Assembly: GCA_019914995.1 (NCBI GenBank)
Contig: CM034135.1
Coordinates: forward strand, 1,242,501-1,306,500
Source of the DNA: Acanthochlamys bracteata
Lineage: Eukaryota > Streptophyta > Magnoliopsida > Pandanales > Velloziaceae
Direction: 5' to 3'
Length of the DNA: 64,000 nt
In this document: in pieces, positions 10,876 through 22,400 of the stretch
How the letters are laid out: each line of letters starts with the position of its first letter
Numbering within the stretch: the stretch's first letter is position 1
Program-made: the position numbers and the translations under genes
Notes under the pieces: model-generated
Told to the model about the DNA's origin: nothing
What the model saw: only the letters and a program-made list of their open reading frames with translations
Databases searched by the model: none

Positions 10876-13800
10876 ATGACTTCTGAAGAAGGTAAGAATT
10901 AGATTCCATTTCTTCCGAGTTCTTTTGGGTTTTCAGTAGAATTGGGAAAACGAAAGGTTCATACTTTGGTTTCTAGAAATTATTGGAATTCAAGAATTTT
11001 CTTGGGAAATGTGAGCATATCATTAAAGATATTATTAAAGATTATTTCCACTTCGTGTTGTTTACTATGTTCTTTTAAAAATCAATTAGCATAATATTTG
11101 CTTTTTAATTGTTTTCTTCGTTGTGTAAAATTTCTGTTTTTTAATCATGAATTCCGTGAAACAAGAAAGATTATATTTTCTTTCCTTATATAATCACCAT
11201 ACAGCAACATATACAGAGAATTAGCTTTTGATAGAAGAAAAAAATTGCCGTAGCAACTCAAAACAGAGAGAGGCTTACAAGAAGAATTCATTATACCAAC
11301 AGAACTGGAAGTCTTGTTCCAGTTATGTTTGATTCACTTCTAGGTATCTGACTTGCTTTAATTTTCATTTCTCAGAATGATTTTGTATTTTCCTTTATTT
11401 ATTTTTTTTGTTGATTCTCTTTAATGTTCCCGTTTACCGGTTGTTTTAGTGTTTTTTTTTATTTATCTTGAACAGAAAAAACAGTTGAAAATGGAATGAC
11501 AATTGAAGGAGAACCACCAGATAGTGCTTGCACAGTTCTGCAAGAATCAAATGAAGGTAATTTTCTTTTTCTGCAAAATCTGCTCAAGTTCCTTTCAACA
11601 TCTCAACTATCTTTATTTGAAACAGTTCCGGTGGAGAAGGAAATTTTTCAAGAAGGTCCTAACTGTGAAACCAACTATAGCTCAGACCAGTCCTCTCCAA
11701 GGGCTGTTCTAGACATTGTCATTAGTTCCGGCGACTCAGAAGACAGCTGTAGCAGCAATAGTAGCAGCAGAAGTTTGTCCATGAAATGCCGAGATAGACC
11801 AGACCGCGACTTGCCGAGCCTAAAATGGAGGAGTCTTATAAGAGGACTGCTGCTTAGAAAGAAGAAGTCTATGAGACGATTATCAACATTCCCTCCTGCT
11901 GAGATGATGATTCAAGGAGGTGAAAGCATGGGAACATTGCAGCCTGCTCCTAAAGGAAGGCCTTCTTGGAGGAGTTTCGATTATCAAGAGCTTGCTGCAG
12001 CTACCGATGACTTCAGTCCAGGTAACATATCAAAAGCTTTTCATTTCAGTTTCTAAAGTTCTGTACGCTTCCTGGATCGTCATTGATAGGAACAAATTAT
12101 ATGTAAGAAAAAGTTCAACATATGTAGTTTGAGCTTTCTGTACACAGTAAATATAAAGTACTAATCATTTACAAAGGCAATGCCTGTTTCATTCAAATGA
12201 AAGACTATGCATTTGCAGATATCATAAACAGAAATTGTGCTAGAATAAGAACATTTCCATTTCTTATCTCATAGAAGTTGGCTATCTAATTCAATTCATA
12301 GTTCTGTAAGAAAAGCAGTTGATGGTCTAATTAGTCATTGGAAGTTGATAGAGACACCTTTTAAGTTCAGAAGTTAGTAATTCATTGAAAGGTTATTGTT
12401 GGAACAACAGAAAACATATCTTGGCCTATATACCATTAATATATGTTATTCATGATCAAGTCTCTAGGCTGCTTTCAGCGAGACAGAAGTAGGATTTTGA
12501 TAACGAGTATCTTGTCTCCAGAAAAGGTTGGGACATCTCTTTAGATCCTTCAAGGTCTCCGTTATAAATTCTTGGAACCTTTTGTCTCCAATTCAAATCT
12601 TAGTTCTCTTAATCTTTTTGGTCCTGCAGTCAATTAATTTCTTTACGCAAGTTAAAAAGCAGAAATATTGAATAGATTAAAGAAAGAAAGAAAGACAAGA
12701 ACGAAGGATGGATTGTGATGAGATGTAGGTGGAATATATCTAATATGTTTTTTAGATCATTGGTTCTCATTCTGTTTATTTTCTGTGAAAATAAAAAATG
12801 GTAGGCGAGTTGATTGGTAAGGGAGGGCATGCAGAGGTATACAAAGGTTACCTCCCTGATGGTCAGCTAGTAGCTGTGAAGAGGCTGACCAAAGGAAATA
12901 CCGAAGATGACAGGACCCAAGATTTTCTATCAGAACTCGGTATCATTGCACATGTCGATCACCCAAATACTGCCCAGCTTCTTGGTTTCAGTGTTGAAGG
13001 AGGACTACATCTCGTCCTAAAATTTTCTCCCCACGGAAGCCTTGCTTCTCTACTCCATGGTATATCTTCTATACCAGTTTTACTAAATGAAATGCTTCGA
13101 AGTAGGATACCGTACAGATGGAGTTGTTTGTTTTGAAAAATTAGACAAAATTGTTATTACAAGTAAATGAAGAGGAGCTCAGTTTTTCAGGTTCAGAGAA
13201 AAGCCTGGATTGGAGCAAGAGGTTCAAGATTGCAGTAGGCATTGCTGAAGGACTGCGTTATCTCCATGAGGGCTGCCACCGTCGCATAATCCATAGAGAT
13301 ATCAAAGCCTCCAACATTCTGCTCACAGAAGACTATCAACCACAGGTAATATGTAATTATATAAATAGCAGAACACTAAAATTCCTTGAAACAAAATGCT
13401 TGTGTACTCTTTTGGGAACACTTAAATTACTTAAGCTTGTGGTTTAAATTATCCAGATTTCTGATTTTGGACTTGCCAAATGGCTGCCAGAAAAATGGAG
13501 CCACCACACCGTGTTCCCTATTGAAGGAACCTTCGGGTGATCACACAAATACATGATAAAATCTAGCAAGTATATATGTTTCTTAAATTTCATTTTCTGA
13601 TATTATTATTTTTTTGTTCAGATACTTGGCACCAGAGTACTTCATGCACGGAATTGTAAACGAGAAAATTGATGTCTTTGCGTTTGGCGTTATACTACTG
13701 GAACTCATTACAGGATGCAGAGCTGTTGACAATCAACGCCAGAGCCTAGTGATATGGGTAATAAATCACTGCTATTGAACCTTAGCTTGAATCTTTCCTC

Positions 13801-14262
13801 ACTTCCTTTTCTCTTCTCACTCTTTAAGGATATATATATTTGATTGATGATCAACAGGCAAAGCCACTGCTTAAAGAGAAGAACATCAAAGACCTTGCGG
13901 ACCCATCGCTTGAGGGCAAGTACGATGATAATGAAATGATGCGTGCCATCTCAGTTGCTTCATTGTGCATACACCATTTATCGACCTCCAGACCAACTAT
14001 GAATCTAGTATGCACTTATATCTTTAGAAAAATGAAATTAAATAAATTACCAATGCGCAACTTATGCATTAGGCAACTTCAACCTCTGCAGGTTCTGAAA
14101 TACTTGAGAGGAGAAGTTTCACCAGCAGAGTCTATGAGAAGGGAAGTGAAACCGGGTTTTAGCAGGCTGCTGATGTTCGATGCTTGGGACATGGAGGAAT
14201 ACACGTCTTCAAGGTACCTCAAAGATCTCAATCGACACAAGCAACTTGCTATGGAGCAGTAA
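10876..14262 (+). CDS. Receptor-like cytoplasmic Ser/Thr kinase, RBK1/RBK2 type
   Basis: Nine exons: 10876-10891, 11476-11556, 11626-12021, 12805-13059, 13191-13345, 13457-13536, 13622-13757, 13858-14007 and 14092-14262, joining in frame to 479 residues. The N-terminal 160 residues are acidic and then serine-rich ([17 protein letters not shown]) with a basic patch. The kinase domain follows: glycine loop [11 protein letters not shown], catalytic lysine in VAVKRL, catalytic loop [13 protein letters not shown] (RD kinase), [12 protein letters not shown], then GTFGYLAPEY and [13 protein letters not shown]. There is no signal peptide or membrane span, so it is cytoplasmic. The AKWLPE and LVIWAKPLL signatures match RBK-type kinases, which in Arabidopsis bind ROP GTPases; ROP binding here is inference. 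The 69-bp segment 11557-11625 has GT-AG ends but is also open in frame, so a 502-residue form is possible. The start ATG sits in a tiny first exon with support only from frame. Confidence 0.88.
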
Positions 14263-14529
14263 ATAGCATTTGATGCAAAGGTTTCGTACGAGAACATGCA
14301 GCAAAGCTAATGAATGATTCTCAATTGTGTGTTTTGATGTATGAGGGCAATATTCTATTCAAGCAACTTCTAACCAAAATTCGCTTGTCGCGACAAAAAA
14401 ACCAGAAAAAGTTTAGAAGTTAACTATATGTCTTTCACTGCTTTTTCTCTCCGGCTTTGTGCCATATTTATGTACATAAGTTGTTTCGGATGAATTTTAT
14501 GCCGTTGTCAATTGCGGTAAGACGCTTCC

Positions 14530-14775
14530 CGGGTGCGTTTAAAAAAGCGTTTTCAAACGCTATTTTTTAATTTAATTTTTATTTTTTAAATAGATTTTAT
14601 AAATATTTAAAAATTTTATTTAAAATTTTAAAAAATATAAAAAAATTTTACATAATAAAATTTTTATTTTATTTTTTTATTTTTTTAAATAAAAAAATAA
14701 AACTGTATTTTTTAAAAAATAAAATATTTTTTATTAAAAAAATTTTCTATTTTATAAGTAATTGCAAACGCCTAC
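14530..14775. repeat. Dispersed AT-rich element, copy A
   Basis: Begins near GGTGCGTTTAAAAAAGCG and ends near GCAAACGCC. The outer GTTT and AAAC words are complementary. The interior alternates A and T tracts, with blocks such as AAAAATATAAAAAAATTTTA that recur in the other copies. No coding capacity. Ends approximate. Confidence 0.45.
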
Positions 14776-16742
14776 TTTCAAAATCCTTTTGTTATCCATT
14801 TGTAACGTGATTCATTTGTGATAGTTAGCATGAATGGATTGCTTCATGCTAAAGATTGGTAGAAATTCTCTTTTTTTTTTAAAGTTACATATACAAAAAC
14901 AAATTTGAAAGTTGAAGTAGGTGTAGCTAAGATAACCACATTGACCTACCTATACCAAAACTAGTATACGGCCCATTGGGCTGATAATTAAACTGGATCT
15001 TATACAAGTTGGACTCAACTGGGCCCTATTCGTATAAAAACATCATCATTAGCCAGCTACTGAATGTCATTGTCTTACTTTTCTTAAAAGATAATATAAT
15101 CTAATTATATGATTATTATTAAAAAATTGAAGTAGAAAGAACGCTTAAGACAATGTTGGCTGTTCTTTTCTGGAAAGATAATAATAATATTAAATCATAT
15201 CACCATGCTGTGGTGCAGTAACAACAGATGCCCTTATTAGAATATCAACTGTTAAGTCTACTTGTTGTGTTTCCCTTCTATTGGTTGAAAGAATGTTGTT
15301 TACTAGTATATGGAATACCTTGTTGAGAAGATTGCGTACAATATTTTTATATTTTATTATTTTTATTTTATACGAAACCCAGAAACCTGTCTTTATACTT
15401 GTAATGATTGACGTAAAAATGAAACTACGTTTAGAAGTACTTATCATTTAAAAAAAAATTCAACTCTAGTTTTTTTAATTTTTTAGAATTTAAAAAATAT
15501 TAAAAAATTATAAATTATAAAATAAATATATGTATATATTTTATTTTTTAAATATTTATAAATAAGGAATCTAAAATTCTTCTTTACGAAATGTTTCTTT
15601 GTATGCATTATATTTTTTTTAATTCGAGCACCGTAATTAGAAATCAAGAGCTTTTAACTCTTAACTTTAGTTTTGAAAAAATTGGGAACAAAGTACGGAA
15701 ATAAGAAAAGACACGTTACTAAAAAAAAAAAAATTTGGCTTTACTAGCTAACTAATATAGCTAACACTAATATTTGGTTCTTAGTATTCAAGAAATTTGA
15801 GGTATAACTGATCGCTATAGTATATGTTTATGACTGGTAAATCTCCTTAGTATGTAACTAGTTGAACGAGCAATGTTCTTACATAATTGATATAGCAAAA
15901 TATATTGACTTTGTTATTCCAAAGTCAATGGAAAATAAGTATGAATACGTTGAAGTGCTTAAAAATAAAATAAAACTAAAAATATTATTTTAATTTTTTA
16001 AATAAATTTTTTTATTAAAAAATGAAATTATATATAATTATACGACATATTATTTATTTAATTTTTTTAAATTATAAATTTTAAAATATTATAAAAACTT
16101 TACTTCAATTTTTTTTTAAATAGACAATGTTGATGCAATTTTTTAAATTGCTTGTAGTATTATAAGCATGCCATACACCGTGTATACTGCGGTGGATTAT
16201 GCCAGCTCATGAGTCCATGATAACATAATGTTGATGCAATTTAGGATATAATTTTTTTATCAATGCCATAAGATTAGGTTAGTATCATAATTACCTTGCT
16301 GATATCTAGTTAGCATCTTTTCATTTGGCTCTGTAAAGTAAGTGGATACCAAAAGGGAAGCAAATATGTGCTACATTTTAATTTTTTATCTCTTCTTTTT
16401 ATTATTATCGTTTCTTGGGTGCTTTCTTAGTGTTCAACTTAAGAATATCATTAGATATCCGTATCATTAGAATCAAGTCTCATAATTTTAAATAGAAATG
16501 ATCTTACGAAAAGTTAACGTTTGAATAATTAAGTATTAAAAAATGAGTTATTAAATAAAGTAGTAAAAGATTATTCAAAAATGATTTTTAATAAAATATT
16601 TTAAAATTTTTTTCTGTAGATTGTGAAGTTTTTAAAATAAATTATAAAAGATAATTATTACGAAAAATATACTAGTAATTAAAAGATAATTTTTTGATGA
16701 AAAGATTATTTTCTAGCGCCAAAAAAATGCATTGACTCTAAA

Positions 16743-16945
16743 TACTAGGGGGTGTTTAAAAATACTTTTAAAATAAAATTTTTTTAAAATAAATTTTATT
16801 TTTTTATCTCTAAAATAATAAAAATATGTAATAAAGAGATCTCATTATATAAATTTTTTAAATATATATATATATATATTAAAAAATATAAAATTAAAAA
16901 TTAAAAAATTATTTTTTTATTAACTAAGCTAAAAACCGTCCGAGT
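16743..16945. repeat. Dispersed AT-rich element, copy B
   Basis: Begins at AGGGGGTGTTTAAAAATAC. Contains AATAATAAAAATATGTAATA, a block shared with the copy at 39.5 kb, and a TA microsatellite near 16864. The right end is unclear, near AAAAACCGTCC. Confidence 0.45.
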
Positions 16946-18481
16946 TCATTTTGGGGGCTTCCATCGTTTAAAAAATATTTAATAATGGAAACTAAAAGTT
17001 GATGATAAAAATCACACCCACTAGATAGTCCGACCAAGAATTTAGTGGAAGTATTATCCAACATTATTTTGTTAGGTGCTTAATAAAATGTAAGAATAAA
17101 ATAGATCAATTCTATCTAATTGAATATTTAATTATCATAACTATTCCTTATCATGGCCACTTAAAAATGCAGATTATCGTCATGTAAATATAATGAATTC
17201 TGAAATAGCTTCACCTCTTTTTTTAAGTCGGCAAACCAAAAAAGTTGCAAACTTCTAATCAAGCTTTTGCATAAACTTTTCTCATATAGTCTCTTAATGT
17301 GTGCGATCGTCGTTGATTCAAACACTATACGATAACGTATTAAACCGATTTACCAACTAAACCACTATGATTTTTAAAGTTAAATATCTCATTTCGTTAT
17401 GTTAAGCGAGAATCTGAGAGCTACTAGATAAACAAAGGCATCAGTTATGATCCGCATACTAATAAAGAGTCAGAACCTATAGACACAAAACAGAAAAGAA
17501 AAATAAAAATTCATTAAGCTTGATCAAGAATTGAGTTTATAGAAATTAAACATTGACGTGAACAACTTAATACATTTGTCTTTTTTTTATTTGATCATTA
17601 TCTTAGTCACAAGAACCATGACAAAAGTTGCACTTCTTTTTCACAGATCCATACAACGCGAAAGAAAGCTACCTAAATCGGCTTCCTTTTTTTCTTTCAT
17701 CTTCCAACAATCTCTACTTATAGATATAATACCTAAACAGACAAAATCTAAGAACAAGCTTCTCTAAAAAAAATTTCTAATTTAATCATCCGATTATTTA
17801 ATTTTGTCTCTTAATTTAAAAATATATTTATTTTGATTGAATAATTGTAATTTATTTAATATTATAAAAAATTTATAGTATATTTTTATAGTCATCGGAT
17901 GAAGCGATCTAACATCTAAGCGAACAGTATCTTATAGGTAAAAATCCAACAGAAAGAACTCATCAATTCAACTCGATCCTTCTCCACGAAAATGAATGAT
18001 GGAATCGCGTTTCTCTACGGCGGTACGTCGTAGCTAGCTAACAGGGCAGCAACCAGAGATGTTGTTTGTTTCCCACAAACAGAAATATAAAACAGACTTA
18101 TCATTCATGAGTTAACTCATAACTCTCTATCATTGCATACTCCAACTTAACTGGAGATAAGTCTCTTCTAACTCTAAACGCGTGTTTTAAATATTTGTAA
18201 CTAAATTTTATAAAAATAAAAAATAAAAAATATAATTTTTAAAAAATAAAATAAAAGTAAATTTTAGTAATTATATTTTAATATATTTTAAAAATATATT
18301 AAAAATTAAAAAATATAATTATATTAAAAATTATATAAATAAAAAAATTAAAATTAAAATTATATATATAAATAAAATTTTAAATTTTTTATATAATTAT
18401 AATATATAAATTATTCAAAACTCAAAATTTAATTAAAAAAATTAAAATTATATACATTCGAAACGTACACTTATTTTGGCG

Positions 18482-18725
18482 CTGTTTGATTCTCCATTTC
18501 AAAAGCTGTTCAATTTTTTTCAACTTTTTTTCATTTCATATTTTTTAATACATATTTTATAAAAATATAAAAAATTTATTTAAAAATTTAGAAAATATAA
18601 AAAAATTTTATGAAATAAAACTTTTATTACATATTTTTATTATTTTTTTTAAAATAAAAAAAATATAACTTATTTTTCAAAAAAATAAAAATATTTTTTA
18701 TTTCATAAATTATTTTATAAGCAAT
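18482..18725. repeat. Dispersed AT-rich element, copy D
   Basis: Begins GCTGTTTGATTCTCC. It shares the interior order of copy A: TTTTATAAAAATATAAAAAA, then AAATATAAAAAAATTTTA, then an AATAAAA-rich block. The adjacent 18183-18470 is a further, more eroded A/T block. Ends approximate. Confidence 0.45.
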
Positions 18726-18765
18726 CTCTAACGTCACCTTTATCACCCAGTGGAGGAAACACTAC

Positions 18766-19381
18766 GTGGAGCGCGTTCCCGTCTTTAAACGCTTTCTTTC
18801 CCCTTCAGATACCACTCTACTACTGTTTGCTTTCCTTCTCCACAAATTACACACAACGCACGTGCTCCACCGGCAATCCTTATCCTCTACCTATTCGAAT
18901 CCGTGTATTTCAAAATTACCACTCTATATCCAATTTGCAATTATAACACTTCAATAAACCTTGAATGTCCTATTCAAACTAATATACGTTATTGTGGGAT
19001 GCAATTGCAAAAAGTAATTTTCAATTCACGTGTTGTTCTTCTTCCTCCTTCGCTCCACCGCCCTTTTTATAATTTTTTAATTTTAATTATAACCTCCTCC
19101 TTCCTTCCTTCCTGCCGTCTCTCTCCTCTATTTCTTCTTCTTCAATCTTCGCCATTCTGTTTTTGCCTCGAGATCCCCACAAATTATCAGCTATTATTTC
19201 TATTATTATTTAGTTCTTCAATTGAAAACCTTTTTGTCGAGCTGTTGATTCAGTAGGTATTCATCTCTCTATATAAATAGAGCAAGAGGGCTGATTCACG
19301 CATTGAATATTTGTCGAAGTCTTTGTTATAGGAGAGAGTAAAGAGAGAGCAACGGCGACGGCGGCGAAGGTGGAGAGAGAG
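18766..19381. promoter_or_regulatory. Promoter and leader of the CTR1-like kinase
   Basis: Pyrimidine-rich DNA (CTT/CCT runs, 19040-19180) precedes a good TATA box, TATATAAATA, at 19270-19279. The leader is then GA-rich (about 19330-19380, GGAGAGAGTAAAGAGAGAG). TATA spacing predicts a start of transcription near 19300-19310, so open frames before 19256 would not be in the mRNA. Confidence 0.55.
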
Positions 19382-19486
19382 ATGCCGGTGAGAAGCAGCG
19401 GCGATAATAATGCTGCAGGGCCGGCGACAATCTCAGCTGCTGCCTACTTCTCCACGATCTCCACAATCTTCTTCAGAATTCATTGA
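19382..19486 (+). other. Upstream ORF overlapping the start of the CTR1-like kinase
   Basis: The first ATG after the predicted transcription start opens a 34-codon frame beginning [13 protein letters not shown] and closing at TGA 19484-19486. It overlaps the main start at 19410 in another frame, so ribosomes using it could not simply reinitiate there. It may be regulatory. Alternatively it may be the true N-terminus displaced by an indel, because MP-starts are common in this kinase group. Confidence 0.45.
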
Positions 19487-22400
19487 TAGAAATTTCACTA
19501 GTTTATTTGCTTGCAATCAACAACAACAAAGCAACAGCAATCAAAGTTTTCAGGAATTCAGCAGTGCTTCCTCCAATTCTCGATTCGGTTACCGGCGATC
19601 GTATCTCTCCGGTCGGGACGAAGACGAATCTCTGCTACCGCTTCTATATCAACAACCGGAAGATGTTTCGATGATGCTTCCGAGCGGTGCTGTGACAACG
19701 ATGCCGGTTTACGAATCAACGCAGGCAGGTTGGAGTAGTGTTGCCCAACCTTCACGACAGCAACAGCAGCAATTGCATCGCTGGCCAAGCTGTGGGGCAA
19801 GTAGTAGTAGGGGAAGCTTGTTTTCCTGCACTACAGGAGGTGAGACGAACTCGAACACCGCTACAACCACTTCAACTTCGGGCGGAGGTGATATTGTTGT
19901 TCCAGAAGATGCGGTGGCGATATCCTTGGCGGGAACGGGGAATGGAGTTGCTGAAATGTCGAAGGGGTCGAGGAATTGGGCACAAAGGGCTAGAGAGAGC
20001 TATTACTTGCAATTGACTCTAGCTACTCGGCTCACACGGCAGGCCTTCTTGGCTGAACGGCCACATGGAATACTGCAGGAGAGTGGGCAAGGGAGTTACG
20101 GCGTTTCTGCTGATCCCGAATTCGTTTCTTATCGCCTATGGGTAAGACTCATTTTCCTGATGTGATGTTGATTGTTGGTTGGCTCTTTTTTGTAACAGGT
20201 GAGTCTCTAAAAATGATGAAGATTTTCCATCTTCTTCTCCGTTATGGTTCATATAATTTTACAGCGACAGTAATCTGCTAAGTTTCACCTGCCGCTCCTG
20301 TTTTTGTAGTAGCTATATTACTTTAATAAGCTTATTGTTGATCGGACGATTGTTTAGTTAAAGGATGATACTTTTACTCATCAGTTCTTTGTTGAAGTTT
20401 GAAATGGTAATGCTAGGATTGGTTGAACTTATCTTATACTTGGTTGCAGGTTAATGGATGCTTGTCCTACACTGATAAGATAACTGATGGCTTCTACAAC
20501 ATCTCTGGAATGGACCCACATCTGTGGGCGATGTGCAACGAATCAGATCAAGGGATGAAGATGCCTACTCTAGCTGCGCTTAGAGCTGTAGATCCCTATG
20601 AGTCCTCCATGGAGGTTGTTCTTGTTGACAGACGTACAGATTCTCGACTCAGAGAACTTGAGGATACTGCTTCAAAGCTCTCGTATGCTTCAGGAATTAC
20701 CTTAGAGCTTGTAAAGAAACTTGGCCAAGTTGTTTGCAACTTCATGGGGTATGCATAATTTTCTGGTGCTGCAGAATTCTTGGTACCATGACTTTGAATT
20801 TGAAAATTTTCTTTGGCATGTGAAGGGGTACTTTCAAGAAGCAGGGAGAACTCTACGGACAGTGGAAATTGGTCAGCAAACAACTAAGAAAACATCAGCA
20901 GTGCATTATTGTCCAAATTGGCAGCCTGCCTGTGGGACTATGTAGGCACCGTGCCATTCTCTTCAAGGTAGTCGTTTACTGAATTTGTTCTCTAGTCTCA
21001 ATTTTCTGAATGAGATCTGCTATTATGCAGAATGTCAGTCTCCTTTGCAAATATTATATTGCTATGCCTTCAACTCTTCGTCATGTAGGAATTGGCAGAT
21101 TACATTGGTTTGCCGTGTCGGATAGCTCAAGGTTGCGAATATTGTTCGTCAGGACTTTCATCGTCTTGTCTTGTCAAGATTGAGGAGGGAAAATCATTAT
21201 TAAGGTTGGTTTCTGCTGTACCTTCACCTACGTAAGCATTTGTGAACAATGATTGCTATGAGGGCAACCATCCTTCCATGGACATCTGCTCTTTTGGCAT
21301 GGCAAGTTCATTTTGCAAGTTAAACATGCTTCTTGACAGCTTGAGTGTTTAGTACTTGACATATCTTTATTGGTCTTCTTGTCTAGCGCTGTGACATCGA
21401 CTCCAAATTACTCTAATGAGACAAGAATCCATCAATGCCATCTTCTTTAGTACTTTTTACATAAAAAGTTAGTACCACATGCTAGTAGTTGACAAAATTG
21501 AAGAGTCTCATTGTTTAAGTTTAAACTTATGGTCAACCACGAAAACTTAGCTATTTTCTTGCTTCCTTTGGACCAGAAGCAAAGCCAAAAAAAGTTAGTA
21601 CCACATGCTAGTAGTTGACAAAAATTGAAGACTCTCATTTTTTAATTTTAAACTTAGAGTATATGTCATGCAAATGTTGAAGTTTGCATTGCAATCCTGC
21701 ATTTGAAATGCAATTATAGTGGGTTATCCTGAACATGGAGAACTGTCCTTCTTTTCCTGGGAAAGGTGCGGCACTCATTACTTCTCTCTCTCTGTATGCA
21801 GAGAATATGTTGTAGATCTGGTTGGGGACCCTGGTAATATTCATGTTCCTAATTCATCCATCAATGGACACTTGTTGTCATCTGTGCCATCGCCATTTCA
21901 AGTTTCTCATGTAACTGGGTGCCAAGATTACTGTAACAGTGTTCATTCATGTTGTGATGTTCAGCAAGCACACAAAGACGCTCATCTAACAAGACCTCAG
22001 TATTCAGGTAAAATCGTCTTCTAAGTCATATTTCCACATAAATCTTGGTTAGATAGATGTGTGAAAAATTGGGGCGGTGCATCTATTTAATGATATGTAA
22101 AATCATGTGAAAGAACCATCTAACAGTCCTTTAATGTGGAAGTGTCCCTCTTTGGTCAGAGTGGAGGTGGCTTGGTTCGTGACAGTAGATAGGAGCTTAT
22201 CCAACTGCAGTTTTGTGGAATTTCATTCTTCTTTATTGCTACTCTTTGCCTGTACCTTTACTTCAATTCCAAATTGCCATTAAGACTTATTCTCTGAATT
22301 AAAAAAGAATGTAAACCTTATTGTCAAGATATTTTTTTATATGATACTCTAACAGGTTTGATGAGTGCTATTGCAAGAGAGTCTATGTATGGACACCCAA

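Larger units (their letters stand above)
14263..18765. other. Gene-poor AT-rich region
   Basis: About 4.5 kb with no recognisable gene, consisting mostly of long A and T runs. At least four stretches (14530-14775, 16743-16945, 18183-18470, 18482-18725) resemble one another and similar blocks at 39.5 and 56.7 kb. GGCCCATTGGGCT at about 14970 is the only promoter-like motif I noticed, and it has no gene next to it. Confidence 0.5.

Noticed and set aside
18766..19256. Two open frames upstream of the CTR1-like kinase
   Set aside because: They lie before the TATA box at 19270 and are pyrimidine-rich promoter DNA.
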